Shown here one piece after another: positions 9,164 through 18,571 of a DNA stretch of 64,000 bases (the first letter of the stretch is position 1; each line of letters starts with the position of its first letter). A model generated the notes under the pieces. That model did not search any database, was not told where the DNA came from, and saw nothing but the letters and a program-made list of their open reading frames with translations. The position numbers were made by a program, and so were the translations under genes. The stretch is from Rhizobium sp. P38BS-XIX (GTDB lineage: Bacteria > Pseudomonadota > Alphaproteobacteria > Rhizobiales > Rhizobiaceae): NCBI RefSeq assembly GCF_012641435.1, contig NZ_JABAIJ010000002.1, positions 543,722 through 607,721 of the forward strand, in the 5' to 3' direction.

Positions 9164-9230
9164 CCTGATGTGGCGATTGCCGCATCAGGCACCTTTCGCC
9201 GGACACTAGGCACGTCCGGCGAATCTTTTG
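9164..9230 (+). terminator. Tandem hairpins after the binding-protein gene
   Basis: The first hairpin, 9164-9189, has an 11-base stem (CCTGATGTGGC/GCCGCATCAGG, one G-T pair) and a GATT loop. The second, 9195-9223, has a perfect 10-base stem (TTCGCCGGAC/GTCCGGCGAA) and is followed by TCTTTTG. They lie between the binding protein and the permease genes. Such structures usually cause partial termination or shield the upstream mRNA from decay, giving more binding protein than permease. Confidence 0.65.
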
Positions 9231-9269
9231 AATTGATGTTGAAGAGCAAGCAGCGAGGAAGACGGCGGC

Positions 9270-10274
9270 ATGACGTCCTATCCAGTTTTCGTATTGAAAC
9301 GATTTGGCCAGTTTCTGCTCGTTGTCTTCCTCGGCATTTCCGCGACGTTCTTCATCACCCATATGACGCCGATCGATCCGGTTGCGGAAAGCATCGGCGC
9401 CATCCAGCAGATGGGCCAGTCCGATCCGCGTGCAGTCGAGCTGATGCGCCAGTCGCTGAGGGAACTCTACGGTCTCGAGGGCTCCATCTGGCAGCAGTAT
9501 TTGCATTTCTGGGGACGCCTTGCGACCGGCGATCTCGGGCCGTCGCTCTCGGCATTTCCGACGCCGGTTTCCGCCATCATCGCAAGGGCCCTGCCTTGGA
9601 CGATCGGCCTGATGACCGTTTCCGTCATCATCACATTCCTGCTCGGCAACATGATTGGCGCGCTCGCCGGATATTATCGCAAGAGCATGGTGTTGAAGGC
9701 CGTCAGCCTCGTCTTTATCGCCATGCAGCCGATCCCCTATTACATCCTGGCCTTCGTTCTCATCATTCTCTTTGGCTACATCTGGCCGATCCTGCCGATC
9801 AATGGCGGTTATGAGATGAATACCAATCTCAATCTCTCGCTTACACTGGTGCTCGATATCCTGCGGCACTCCATCCTCCCGGCGCTATCCCTGATCCTTG
9901 TCGGAACGGGTGGCTGGCTGATCGGCATGCGCGCGCTCGTCTCCAATATCATCACCGAGGAATATGTTGTCTTCGCCGAACTCGGCGGCGTGCCGAAGCG
10001 CAAGATCCTGCGCTCCTACATCGCCCGCAATGCCATGGTGCCGCAGTTCACCGGTCTTGCCATGTCGCTCGGCGCCGTCTTCAACGGCACCGTCATCACC
10101 GAAATCGTCTTCGGCTATCCCGGTATTGGCAATCTCCTGATTTCGGCAGTGCATGCCGGCGACTACAGCCTTGTCTTGGGGCTGAGCGCGCTATCGATTG
10201 TCGGCGTCGCCGCCGCGGTCTTCATCATCGACATACTGGGTCCTCTGATCGACCCGCGCATCAAGGTGGAGTAG
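9270..10274 (+). CDS. ABC transporter permease (DppB type)
   Basis: A 334-aa inner-membrane protein with about six transmembrane segments, starting with an N-terminal anchor (FLLVVFLGISATFFITHM). It has the binding-protein-dependent permease loop (EYVVFAELGGVPKRKILRSY, then ARNAMVPQFTG) that contacts the ATPase. Length and order are typical of DppB/OppB. It forms the translocation pore with the next gene product, 3 bases downstream. It belongs to the importer placed after the arabinofuranosidase. Confidence 0.9.
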   Translation: MTSYPVFVLKRFGQFLLVVFLGISATFFITHMTPIDPVAESIGAIQQMGQSDPRAVELMRQSLRELYGLEGSIWQQYLHFWGRLATGDLGPSLSAFPTPVSAIIARALPWTIGLMTVSVIITFLLGNMIGALAGYYRKSMVLKAVSLVFIAMQPIPYYILAFVLIILFGYIWPILPINGGYEMNTNLNLSLTLVLDILRHSILPALSLILVGTGGWLIGMRALVSNIITEEYVVFAELGGVPKRKILRSYIARNAMVPQFTGLAMSLGAVFNGTVITEIVFGYPGIGNLLISAVHAGDYSLVLGLSALSIVGVAAAVFIIDILGPLIDPRIKVE

Positions 10275-10277
10275 GCC

Positions 10278-11135
10278 ATGCTGACGATCGTTCGCGACCT
10301 TGCTCGCCAGAACATGGAATTCCTCTTCGGTCTCCTGCTGCTCGCCGTCATCGTCGGGCTGGTGATCCTGTCCTACTTCTCGCCCTACGGCCCTTCTGAT
10401 CTTTATCTGCTGCCGCCGGATATGCCGCCGGATGGGGAATATTGGCTGGGCACGACATCACGTGGCCAGGATGTGTTCTGGCAACTGACGACCGCACTCC
10501 GCAACACGCTTTATTTCGGCATCGGCGTCGCCTTCCTGTCCCGTATCATATCGCTGGCCGTGGGGCTCGTCGCCGGTTACGCCGGAGGGGTTGTCGATCG
10601 TGTCCTGATGGCGATCAACGACAGCATCATGGTCATTCCGCAGTTTCCGGTGCTGATCCTGTTCTATTTCGTGCTGAAGGACGAAATGACCTGGACGGTG
10701 CTCATCGTCGTCATGGCCTCGCTCGGCTGGTCCTATGATGCGCGCCTGATCCGTTCGGTGGCGATCAGTCTCAAGACGCGGCCTTTCACCACGCAAAGCG
10801 TCTATTCCGGCATGAGCATGCGCAAGATCCTCGTTCAGGAGCATCTGCCCTATGTGCTGCCGATCGTCTTTGCCACGACGATGAACAACATGATCTGGTC
10901 GATCGGCATGGAGATCACGCTCTCGGTGCTCGGTTTCACCGATATCGAGACACCGACCATGGGCATGATGATCTATTGGGCGAACGCCCATTCAGCGCTG
11001 ATCGCCGGAACATGGTGGTGGGTAGCGGCGCCGGTGGCAGCCATCGTGGTGCTGTTCATGGCGCTCTTCCTGCTGTCGATGTCGATGAACGAATACAACG
11101 ACCCCCGCAGTCGTTTGAACCGGATGGGAGGCTGA
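10278..11135 (+). CDS. ABC transporter permease (DppC type)
   Basis: A 285-aa inner-membrane protein, the DppC-like partner of the preceding permease. An N-terminal hydrophobic helix (FLFGLLLLAVIVGLVIL) is followed by a periplasmic segment with YWLGTTSRGQDVFWQL, which corresponds to the DppC motif LGTDxxGRDxxSR. The ATPase-contact loop lies around SVYSGMSMRKILVQEHLPY. It follows the DppB gene by 3 bases and precedes the first ATPase by 4, so a single transcript is clear. Confidence 0.9.
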   Translation: MLTIVRDLARQNMEFLFGLLLLAVIVGLVILSYFSPYGPSDLYLLPPDMPPDGEYWLGTTSRGQDVFWQLTTALRNTLYFGIGVAFLSRIISLAVGLVAGYAGGVVDRVLMAINDSIMVIPQFPVLILFYFVLKDEMTWTVLIVVMASLGWSYDARLIRSVAISLKTRPFTTQSVYSGMSMRKILVQEHLPYVLPIVFATTMNNMIWSIGMEITLSVLGFTDIETPTMGMMIYWANAHSALIAGTWWWVAAPVAAIVVLFMALFLLSMSMNEYNDPRSRLNRMGG

Positions 11136-11139
11136 GGGT

Positions 11140-12129
11140 ATGGAGGCTGTCGTCGAGGTCAACAACCTCAAGGCCTATTATCGGGCCTTCCTTTACGGCA
11201 TCGATCGCGAAGTGCGGGCGGTGGATGATGTCAGCCTGTCGATCGGCCGTGGCGAGATCTACGGTGTTGCGGGTGAATCGAGCAGCGGCAAGACGACCTT
11301 GATCAAGACGATCGCCGGCGCCATCCGGCCGCCGCTTCGCGTCGTCTCCGGTGCCGTGAAGTTTCATTTCAACGGCGGGACTCAAGATATTTACGCGATG
11401 ACGCCTGAGCAGCGCGCGGCGCTTCGCTGGCGGCATCTGTCCTATATCATGCAGGGATCGATGAACGTGCTTAATCCCGTACGGCGCATCCGTCATTCGT
11501 TCACGGATTTTGCCTTCCGCCACATGAAGGCCGACCGGGCTACCTTCTTCGACCGGGTTGGCGCCCATCTCCAGCGGCTGAAGCTCGACGCGCATCTCCT
11601 CGATGCCTATCCGCATGAATTGTCCGGCGGCATGCGACAGCGCATGACGATCGCGCTCGCCACCATCCTGACGCCGGAATTCATCATCGCCGACGAGCCG
11701 ACGACGGCGCTCGATGTCATCGTCCAGCGGGATGTGCTGTCGATGATCCGCGAGATACAGCGCGAGATGGGCTCGTCTTTCCTGTTCGTCACCCATGACA
11801 TGGGCGTTCATGCCGCCGTCTCCGATCGCATCGGCATCGTCTATGCCGGCCGATTGGTCGAGGAGGCGCCGACGCGCAAACTCTTTCAACTGCCGTTCCA
11901 TCCCTATACGCAGCATCTGGTCTCAAGCCTGCCGCGGATCGGCGATGCCTCGACGCGGCCTTCGCTCGAAGGCAGGCCGCCCAATCTTGCCATGCCGCCG
12001 GAAGGGTGCCGCTTTCACCCGCGCTGTCCGAAGCGCATGGATATCTGCAGTCGCGAAGCGCCGCCCATGGTGGCCGTCGAGCCGGATCGTCGTGTTGCCT
12101 GTTTTGCAGTGACGGGAGGCGCGCCATGA
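11140..12129 (+). CDS. ABC transporter ATPase (DppD type)
   Basis: A 329-aa cytoplasmic ATPase. The Walker A motif is GESSSGKTT, with Ser in place of the usual second Gly. The signature is LSGGMRQRM, Walker B is FIIADEPTTALD, and the H-loop lies in FLFVTHDMGVHA. The C-terminal oligopeptide-transporter extension has Cys residues (GCRFHPRCPKRMDIC) typical of a DppD/OppD [4Fe-4S] or structural motif. It overlaps the second ATPase gene by ATGA, which indicates translational coupling. Confidence 0.92.
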   Translation: MEAVVEVNNLKAYYRAFLYGIDREVRAVDDVSLSIGRGEIYGVAGESSSGKTTLIKTIAGAIRPPLRVVSGAVKFHFNGGTQDIYAMTPEQRAALRWRHLSYIMQGSMNVLNPVRRIRHSFTDFAFRHMKADRATFFDRVGAHLQRLKLDAHLLDAYPHELSGGMRQRMTIALATILTPEFIIADEPTTALDVIVQRDVLSMIREIQREMGSSFLFVTHDMGVHAAVSDRIGIVYAGRLVEEAPTRKLFQLPFHPYTQHLVSSLPRIGDASTRPSLEGRPPNLAMPPEGCRFHPRCPKRMDICSREAPPMVAVEPDRRVACFAVTGGAP

Positions 12130-12926
12130 GTGACCTTCTTTCCCTTTCGAATGTCAGCAAAATCTTCCGACAGGGCGGGATGCTCAGCCGTCGCCAGATC
12201 GTGGCGGTGAACGATGTCAGCCTGAGTTTGGGAGACGAGCCGGAAATCCTTTCCATTGTCGGCGAGTCCGGCTCTGGAAAATCCACCATTGCGTCGATGA
12301 TCCTCGGCCAGACGGCGCCGACATCAGGGCAGTTGACCTTTCGCGGCAAACCCGTTGCCATCCATGGACGATCCGAGCGTCGTGCCTTCATGCGCGAGGT
12401 GCAGCCGGTTCTTCAGAACCCGTTCGAGGCGTTCAATCCGCTTAAGAGGGTCGACCGATATCTCTTTGAAACAGCGAAAAGTTTTGCGCCTGATGCCGCG
12501 CGGCCAAACCGGACCGATGTCGAGCGCATGGCCGACGAGGCACTTGCCCATATCGGTCTGACGCTTGCCGAGATAAAGGGTCGCTTCCCACATGAACTAT
12601 CGGGCGGCCAGCTGCAGCGAACCGCCATCGCGCGGGCACTCATTCCGCAGCCACGCTTGCTCGTGGCCGACGAACCTGTCTCCATGGTCGACGCTTCGCT
12701 GAGAATGGCGATCGTCAATCTCTTCGGTCAGCTGAAAAGGGAGCTCGGGTTGTCGATCATCTACATCACCCATGATCTGGCGACCGCCTATTACATCAGC
12801 GACCGCATTATCATCATGAGAAAGGGCGAGATAGTCGAAGAAGGGCCGGCCCGGTCCGTGCTGGACAATCCGAACCACCCCTATTCTCGCGCGCTCAAGG
12901 CCGCCGTGCTTCTGGCGAACCAGTGA
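12126..12926 (+). CDS. ABC transporter ATPase (DppF type)
   Basis: A 266-aa partner ATPase. Walker A is GESGSGKST, the signature LSGGQLQRT, Walker B LLVADEPVSMVD, and the H-loop lies in IIYITHDLATAYY. The start ATG 12126 overlaps the stop of the previous gene (ATGA). The frame is open upstream to 12006, but that part lies inside the previous gene. The Cys-rich C-terminal extension of some DppF proteins is missing; it ends shortly after LDNPNHPYSRAL. It closes the arabinoside importer operon. Confidence 0.92.
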   Translation: MSDLLSLSNVSKIFRQGGMLSRRQIVAVNDVSLSLGDEPEILSIVGESGSGKSTIASMILGQTAPTSGQLTFRGKPVAIHGRSERRAFMREVQPVLQNPFEAFNPLKRVDRYLFETAKSFAPDAARPNRTDVERMADEALAHIGLTLAEIKGRFPHELSGGQLQRTAIARALIPQPRLLVADEPVSMVDASLRMAIVNLFGQLKRELGLSIIYITHDLATAYYISDRIIIMRKGEIVEEGPARSVLDNPNHPYSRALKAAVLLANQ

Positions 12927-14122
12927 TGAGAGCGAACAAGCTCCTAAGCGTGGAAACATCCTTTCGCGAGACATAGGTTCCATCATCCCTTTACGGCAAC
13001 ACATTTTACCTCAGCGAGGAGCCGTGGATATGCGAGCTCAGAGATACTATCCGAGCCCAAGCATAGATCTCTTCGGAAACACCTCGTTTTTAACCGTCCG
13101 TGGATGGATCCTTTGTCCGCCCTACTTGGCCAACGGCGTAAACAGTGCCTCCGACTTAACCGCCGGCACATAGCCGGCTCGGCTGACGGTCTCCTGCATC
13201 TCTTCGGGCACGATGATTTCTCGATCCATAGTGGTCCTCGTTATCTCTGTCCGTTGATAGCGGCGGTGGGAACATACGTCGCGAATCTTCAAGAACCGCT
13301 CGGTAACAAAGTAAATCTGGCCAGCGATGTTAGATTATTCTTCACTTCGCCGGCGGCAGTGACATCCGCATCGTTGGAGTTGAAGTGGTTCATCACGTGG
13401 CTCTAACCATTGATGAACCGCACGAAGGGTAAGGCCGACACGATTGATGACGCTCTTCATCGTTAAGCCAGGGAGAGCCACGGTTTGGACGGGCTTGTGC
13501 CAGGCTCAGCTATATGTCCAGAAATGGCTGCGTCACGTCAGCAATACTGACGCAGCTGGTAACGGTTAAACTAGCGCGCTTACACATCCAGCGCTACGCA
13601 GTTCTTGGCTTGAGCTTGATGACCCCGATTCAGGGCTATGCCACCGGTGCGCGGCCAACCTTTCCGCCGGTCGCGGCGGCGGTGGTTTCGGTGAGTGCCA
13701 ACCCCGTGAAGGCCCGGCATCACCCGATAAAAGACCGCATCGGTTGCCGTTACGCGCGAACCTGCGCCGGTTGACGTAAATCTTAAGCCGGTGCGCAGCT
13801 CCCGCTATGGTCACTCGCGGCCCGGATCGAGCGACCGTCTCGTTGGTCGTGTCCCTAGCGGCGGGCACAAATCGGTTCCGCCCCGAAATGATGCGGCAAG
13901 CCAGGCGTTTCTCGGGCTCATGCTCGGCGCTGCGTTCGGCGCCGCGGGCGGCGGCGGCCAGAAATGCAGTGTCGATACACGACGCCGAACCCGACACACC
14001 TGTACTGCCACTACCCGTGGCAAGCGGCAACAGGGCATGTCGCCGGAACGGGCTGAGGTGTGCCCCGATAGGGTGCAAGAGCCATATTAGACTCGCCGCG
14101 CGTGAACTATCAATTCCTGTCG
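12927..14122. other. Gene-poor region with remnants
   Basis: About 1.2 kb without an intact gene. It contains a RidA-like fragment (13122-13229, minus) and a 9-base inverted repeat GCTGCGTCA/TGACGCAGC at 13527-13556. Several long overlapping frames at 13566-14190 are GC-rich and carry no recognisable domain; I regard them as chance frames. Confidence 0.5.
13122..13229 (-). pseudogene. RidA/YjgF-like N-terminal fragment, 35 aa
   Basis: A short frame starts at ATG 13229 after GAGGACCAC and reads MDREIIVPEEMQ, then SRAGYVPAVKSEALF, before a stop. RidA-family enamine deaminases often have an early GYVPAVKxGxxLF segment. The remaining ~90 residues of the family fold are not seen downstream. It is probably a broken gene; it could also be an unrelated small peptide. 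Confidence 0.3.
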
Positions 14123-14440
14123 TCAGGCTACGGGTAGTTGACTGTCCGGCGGTTCCCGCCCGTCGGCCAGGATGGCAAAGATCGCAATGATCCGGTTCCG
14201 ACAGACCATCAAAAAAGCGATGCCGGTGAAACTTTGGAGGAAGTCTGCAATCTCATAGAGCATCGAGGCACTGACGCGGTTCTTGCCCGTCTCGTATTTC
14301 TGCATTTGCCGGCAGCTGAGGCTGACGCTTCTGCCCAAGTCTCCTTGCGACAGGTTAGCTTGAATACGGAGAAGCCGGATATGGCGTCTGACGTGGCGAT
14401 CAACGGGGTGTGCGATGGTAGCCTGATTGGCGGATCTTGA
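14123..14440 (-). pseudogene. XRE-family regulator remnant without start codon
   Basis: In one minus-strand frame the pattern of a rhizobial XRE regulator is clear: HPVDRHVRRHIRLLR, IQANLSQGDLGRSVSL, and then MQKYETGKNRVSASMLYEIA, which is a complete helix-turn-helix with its stabilising helices. The frame opens after a TGA near 14445 and no ATG or GTG precedes the HTH. The first ATG (14338) lies inside it. After ADFLQ the sequence diverges into an unrelated hydrophobic tail. The start and the C-terminal part therefore seem lost. Confidence 0.55.
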
Positions 14441-14563
14441 CTTTCAAATTTGTGACATTTTAGCGATGTCGCGCATTTTTGATTGAAGACCTCTCTGCAA
14501 CCGATTGGCGATCTTTTCTGAGCACGTTACTATCCTCCCCCATACATAGCGAGGGCGCGCCTA

Positions 14564-14913
14564 ATGCCGAAGTACAAGAGATTGTCGGATGACGATCTGT
14601 TGCTGGCGATTGATCGGATACAGGTCGAAATCGAGGGGCAGAAGCAAATTGTCGCAAGGCTCGTGGCTATTGTGGCACTACACCCGACCGCTTATTGACG
14701 ATATGGAGCATCGGGGCCGTCCCGCCAGCACGATCGTTCTGAAATGCCTCGATCGGCTTTGGGCGATACGCAATGCCGGAGATATCTCGGCAGCTTGCGA
14801 TCATCAAGGCCCGCGTTGAGCAAGCGGATTTTCCGCAATGGCAAGCCTTGAAACCTGTGGTGGATGGCGCTCGAGACTCATTGCCGCCCATCAAGACGAC
14901 GATAATTCATTGA
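14564..14913 (+). pseudogene. Small conserved-looking gene with two frameshifts
   Basis: Three successive frames make a coherent hydrophilic protein of about 115 aa. It begins with MPKYKRLSDDDLLLAIDRI and QKQIVARL (from 14564). The next piece is RPLIDDMEHRGRPASTIVLK and RLWAIRNA (about 14688-14775). The last is ISRQLAIIKARVEQADFPQW and GARDSLPPIKTTIIH, stopping at 14911-14913. The charged, heptad-like pattern continues across the joins, which suggests single-base slips near 14670-14690 and 14775-14780. I do not recognise a named family. Confidence 0.45.
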
Positions 14914-14985
14914 GATGTTTATCTGATTTTAACCGCGATGCAGATACTGGTCTGCAAGCGATAATGTAAAGTGTATGCGCATTCT

Positions 14986-15019
14986 CATAGATGAACCCGC
15001 TTGGGGGGTTCAATCTATG
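14986..15019. terminator. Hairpin between convergent genes
   Basis: CATAGATGAACCC pairs with GGGTTCAATCTATG (one bulged base), with a 7-base loop. It lies between the 3' ends of the frameshifted gene on the plus strand and the DUF982 gene on the minus strand, where a bidirectional terminator is expected. There is no strong T-run. Confidence 0.4.
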
Positions 15020-15026
15020 AGGTCGG

Positions 15027-15299
15027 TCAATCGCAATAAGTGATGCCAGCTTTCCGTAGGGCGTCAACCAAGGCCTTTCGGGCTTCCTCCGGCATACTTC
15101 GTCCGTCCAACGCATCGATAATGGCGGCCTGGAGGGCATCGTCATCCCGGTTCGGCGGCCAATGACTAAGAAGGTAGTCCATGGCCAATGTCGGGCCGAC
15201 GATCCATCCAATGCCCATCGGAGCTTGGACGGTAATCGGCCTGTCGCTCCACTGCGTTGTTTGCCGCTCCATTTGTCTCCCAACGAATGGCGTCAGCAT
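15027..15299 (-). CDS. DUF982 protein
   Basis: A 90-aa protein. The DUF982 pattern is seen after a short N-terminal extension: WSDRPITVQAPMG, then AMDYLLSHWPPNR, and a C-terminal helix with PEEARKALVDALRKAGI. The likely start may be ATG 15270 (MERQTTQWSD) rather than 15299, because the family usually starts about ten residues before the first strand. Function is unknown; these proteins are numerous on rhizobial plasmids. It lies 18 bases downstream of the DUF1275 gene on the same strand, so it may be cotranscribed. Confidence 0.75.
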   Translation of the reverse strand: MLTPFVGRQMERQTTQWSDRPITVQAPMGIGWIVGPTLAMDYLLSHWPPNRDDDALQAAIIDALDGRSMPEEARKALVDALRKAGITYCD

Positions 15300-15317
15300 T
15301 GGTCCAGAAACTCCCGA

Positions 15318-16127
15318 TTACGGTCCCCCGCGCCGCCAGCCACGGCGCGATGCCGTGGTCGTTAACGTTCTTGCGTGACGGATTCCGGTGAGTGAGATCG
15401 CCAGAAGTACAAGAGCGCAGATCAACAATAGATATCCGCCGATAACCCGGTAAGCCGTAACGCCAGCGATGCCTCCTACGAGAAAAGCGCTGATCGTTCC
15501 GAGATGGAGAGCTAGCTTGCTCCTATTGTCCGCTGCAAGGGCTTGGCTTTCCCGGCCGCGGCAGATGTCAACCAACATGCCTAGCTCGACGCCGATATCG
15601 GTTGCCATGCCAGAGACATGGGTCGTCCGCACCCGGGCGTCCGACAACCGGGTAACCGTCGCGTTTTGCAGGCCCATCAGAAAGGCGAGCCCCAGGATCT
15701 CCAAAGAGGAGCGCCAGTCGACATTGAGCCATAAATCAACCGCTCCCAAAGGCACCAGCAAAATGGCCTCCGCAAGGATGCTGTAGGCATAGATAGCTTC
15801 GATAGCCCTGCGTCGTCCGGCGTTGATCAGCAACGATGACAACGTCGAACCAGCCACGAACGTCACGACAATGGCGAAATAGAAACCCGCCCGCAGCCAA
15901 TGCAAGGTTGCCAGGTTATCTGACAGGCTTGAGACATTTCCTGTCATATTGCCGGAAAAGAAGCCCACAGCATAAAAGGCTGCGGCGTTCAAAGCACCTG
16001 CAATACCTGCGAGCGAACAGGCAAGCTGGAGGTTGATGCGCTCGCTGCGTGCAGTGCCTTGGCTGATTAGCATGCGATAATCGATCTCCGAAACATAGGG
16101 AGAGTTTCCACGATGTTTGCCATCCAT
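15318..16127 (-). CDS. DUF1275 (YoaK-like) membrane protein
   Basis: About 269 aa with six predicted transmembrane stretches. Landmarks are the Gly-rich first helix (ACSLAGIAGALNAAAF), FFSGNMTGNVSSL, which is the family hallmark, AFLMGLQNATVTRL, and THVSGMATDIGVELG. DUF1275 proteins are inner-membrane proteins of unknown transport role. ATG 16127 was chosen because the region before it (to 16199) has no family similarity and lies among repeats. Confidence 0.85.
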   Translation of the reverse strand: MDGKHRGNSPYVSEIDYRMLISQGTARSERINLQLACSLAGIAGALNAAAFYAVGFFSGNMTGNVSSLSDNLATLHWLRAGFYFAIVVTFVAGSTLSSLLINAGRRRAIEAIYAYSILAEAILLVPLGAVDLWLNVDWRSSLEILGLAFLMGLQNATVTRLSDARVRTTHVSGMATDIGVELGMLVDICRGRESQALAADNRSKLALHLGTISAFLVGGIAGVTAYRVIGGYLLLICALVLLAISLTGIRHARTLTTTASRRGWRRGGP

Positions 16128-16199
16128 CGCGCGATACCCCGGACGTGAACCGGAATCGCTTCTTGCGAAACCGTGCTGGGCCGCAAGTCTACAGCACAA

Positions 16200-17316
16200 A
16201 TCTTAGACAAAAGGTTGCGGTTTTCTGCCAAGATGCAGCATCCCGTCGGGCGTTTAGGGGGCAAGGGGCTTCGCCCCCTTTTCCCTCGAGGGGTCTTCCG
16301 GCCATTCGGCATGCCCGGTGGATACGGGCTCGGAACCCGTTTGGCACTCCATGAGAGACCTCTACCGTCGTTGCCGCTATTGCAACCGACCGCGCCTTAG
16401 CGAACGGCTCCTTGTTTTGGAGTGACCCACCCTTTGGGTGAGAATTTTCTTGCATCGCTCGCACGCCTAAACCATTTAACTCCGTTAAAAAGATTGAAAG
16501 TACTCAAAAAGACTGAAAACTCTGGGTTCGCATTGAACGCCTCTCCTACTGGGTCAATATTGGGCGACAACCATTGGCGGGTATGATTTGCACCATGAGC
16601 GCGATCGAGATTCTTCGGCTTCTTCACATGTCCTGGCCGGGCGTAATCATCGTAGCGATTTGGAGAATCGCCGACGTCATGAAGGTGTGGCTTTCATCAA
16701 GACGTGTCCTGATACCAATCGGTAACCGCCACATCGACGCCCCGAGCGAGGCTGTGGCCCTCCGCTGCCTGATGGAATATGAGCGGATGGGCGGCAACCG
16801 ACGCCATGCGCAGCTTCCTCCGATAGATCCCCAGGAACGCACGGCCGATGCAGCCGGTCCCACCTCCCGTTCGGGCGCTAACGCTGAGGCTTCTGCGGCT
16901 GCCCTATGTTCGCCCTAAGCGTGGCGAGAATACCCGAAATCCCGCCCGTGGCGGCGCGATGCTGATTTCTCCGATACTCTTCATTCCATGACTCGCAGAG
17001 TCTTTGGTGCTGCGTGGGCTATGATTATGTCCGTCGTTTGCGTGAGGGCGGCATTCTAGAGGTTTTGGTTAGCGAGATTTCGCCTGAAATATCGACGTGT
17101 TTTCAGCACACGGAGGCTTCCGGAGGGTTTATACGGCGGTCGCACGCTCAATCTAGCAAGCGACCTTCTTCGGTAGACTGTGGTCTGCCTAATCCCCCTT
17201 TTCGGTGTCGGCTCGCCCATGAGAAATCCGAAAGCGGGACCTTTCTTATGCGGCCCTGACCAATAAAGGGCATAGATATACTGAAACGACGATGTGCTCA
17301 GAAGTCGCTTTGGGCA
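16200..17316. other. Gene-poor region with hairpins
   Basis: The segment 16254-16282 is a GC-rich hairpin (GGGGGC, then GGGGCTTCGCCCC and a T run) that could act as a terminator for plus-strand transcription. A second small hairpin (CACCC/GGGTG) lies near 16428. An open frame at 16574-16918 has one hydrophobic stretch (WPGVIIVAIWRIADVMKVWL) but no recognised family and no clear ribosome site. 16919-17316 holds nothing I can assign. Confidence 0.45.
16574..16918 (+). CDS. Hypothetical protein, 114 aa (doubtful)
   Basis: An open frame of 114 codons; a later in-frame ATG is at 16595. Residues about 18-40 are hydrophobic and could form one membrane helix; the rest is polar and Ala/Arg-rich. I recognise no domain. 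The ribosome site is weak. The frame may be fortuitous in GC-rich DNA. Confidence 0.25.
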   Translation: MAGMICTMSAIEILRLLHMSWPGVIIVAIWRIADVMKVWLSSRRVLIPIGNRHIDAPSEAVALRCLMEYERMGGNRRHAQLPPIDPQERTADAAGPTSRSGANAEASAAALCSP

Positions 17317-18534
17317 TTACAGCACCTTTCGCGTTACGGGAGAAAGCAGCATAATTCTCGCGCTCGTCCAACTCAGGGCCAAGGCCACGATGAAGGTTAT
17401 CAGGAATTTGCCGCCCGCCGGTAAGCTCTGACCGAGAAGCAGCCATTGGCACCACAATACAAACAGGTAATGGACCAGATAGATGCCGTAGGCGCAACGC
17501 GTTAGGTTGTCTATCCAAGGACGAGGCTTGCTAACTACCCCCCTGAAAAGCGCGAGAAAGCCAAAGCAGCTCGTGACACAACTGACCACCCAGAGAATAG
17601 CTTCGAGCGCTCCGCGTTGTGGGGTCGACAGGGGAGCTGCGATTGAAATGCGAGGTACGATCACCAAAAGATTGTAGGCTATGACGCAACCCAAAACCCA
17701 CAAGGCCCAATGGCGCGCCAACGCGCCACTGGGCGCGAGCAGCCCACGGTCCACGCCGTCTCTTCCAATCCAGACTCCAGCCAGAAACCACAACAGGTAT
17801 AAGCCGAAACGACAGGTCTGAAAGTAGAACGGTCGAACTAGGAATATGGACCAGCCTCCGAAACCAAACACCCTCAAGGCTGGAAAATAGACCACGCCGC
17901 ATGCGAGAAGCATCGCCGCCGCGGCAAGCAGCGGGCGACGTTCCAAGCATGTCTCTTTCGACATCAAAGACATGCCACGGCCTGGTCTCGCGAGAAAGAC
18001 TACGGCGATGATGATGTCAAACAACAACAATACCCAGACAAACCAGAGTGGCCCTGGGGTGATGCGGTCCGTGACGATGTTCTGGCGCCAATAGTTGGTA
18101 AAGCCTGCCTCATGCCCCGTTATCTCCCAGGAAGAATAGTAGGCTACCGGCATCAGCGTAAGTGCCACCACCACGAACGGCGCGCCCAGCCTAAGCAAAC
18201 GGTTCTTCAGAAATGCCGCGGCACCTCCTCGCTGTAGCGATGGCCAGACAAACAAGCCGGAAACGAAGAACATTAGAGACATGAAGAATACGTCGTTGAA
18301 GTTCTCGGCGTAATCCAAGAAGATCCAACGCATCTCGTCGACGATAGGCGCGGTCGATCGCAGATAATGGGCCGTATCGAGGTGAGCAAAGGTGGTGTAG
18401 GCAAGCGCACTGTGATGAGCCACGACCATGACCGTTAGCGTCGATCGCAGATAGTCGATCGCGACATCTCTCGACTTGAGGACAACTGGCGGCCCAGTTA
18501 GGTTCGGCGACAAAGGTTCGGCGGTATAGGTCAT
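17317..18534 (-). CDS. Acyltransferase 3 family membrane protein
   Basis: A 405-aa multispanning protein of the acyltransferase-3 (OafA/NodX/MdoC-like) superfamily, with about ten membrane helices. The N-terminal RDVAIDYLRSTLTVMVVAHHSALAY segment carries the family's conserved Arg and the His considered catalytic. FFVSGLFVWPSL, then RLLRLGAPFVVV and PLWFVWVLLLFD also fit. Such enzymes acylate extracytoplasmic sugars (O-antigen, exopolysaccharide, glucans, Nod factors). The acceptor is unknown. It is divergent from a LytTR-type regulator with only 37 bases between start codons, so shared control is likely. Confidence 0.85.
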   Translation of the reverse strand: MTYTAEPLSPNLTGPPVVLKSRDVAIDYLRSTLTVMVVAHHSALAYTTFAHLDTAHYLRSTAPIVDEMRWIFLDYAENFNDVFFMSLMFFVSGLFVWPSLQRGGAAAFLKNRLLRLGAPFVVVALTLMPVAYYSSWEITGHEAGFTNYWRQNIVTDRITPGPLWFVWVLLLFDIIIAVVFLARPGRGMSLMSKETCLERRPLLAAAAMLLACGVVYFPALRVFGFGGWSIFLVRPFYFQTCRFGLYLLWFLAGVWIGRDGVDRGLLAPSGALARHWALWVLGCVIAYNLLVIVPRISIAAPLSTPQRGALEAILWVVSCVTSCFGFLALFRGVVSKPRPWIDNLTRCAYGIYLVHYLFVLWCQWLLLGQSLPAGGKFLITFIVALALSWTSARIMLLSPVTRKVL

Positions 18535-18571
18535 ATTTGGACGCTATGCCGTGGGCGGAGGGCGAGGCAAG

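Noticed and set aside
13566..14190. Overlapping frames of 127-170 codons on both strands
   Set aside because: I considered an IS66-like or other transposase remnant, but no transposase motif or terminal inverted repeats could be read.
16254..16282. GC-rich hairpin that might be an origin of transfer or REP element
   Set aside because: No nick-site consensus or relaxase gene nearby and only one copy in the window; kept only as a possible terminator.
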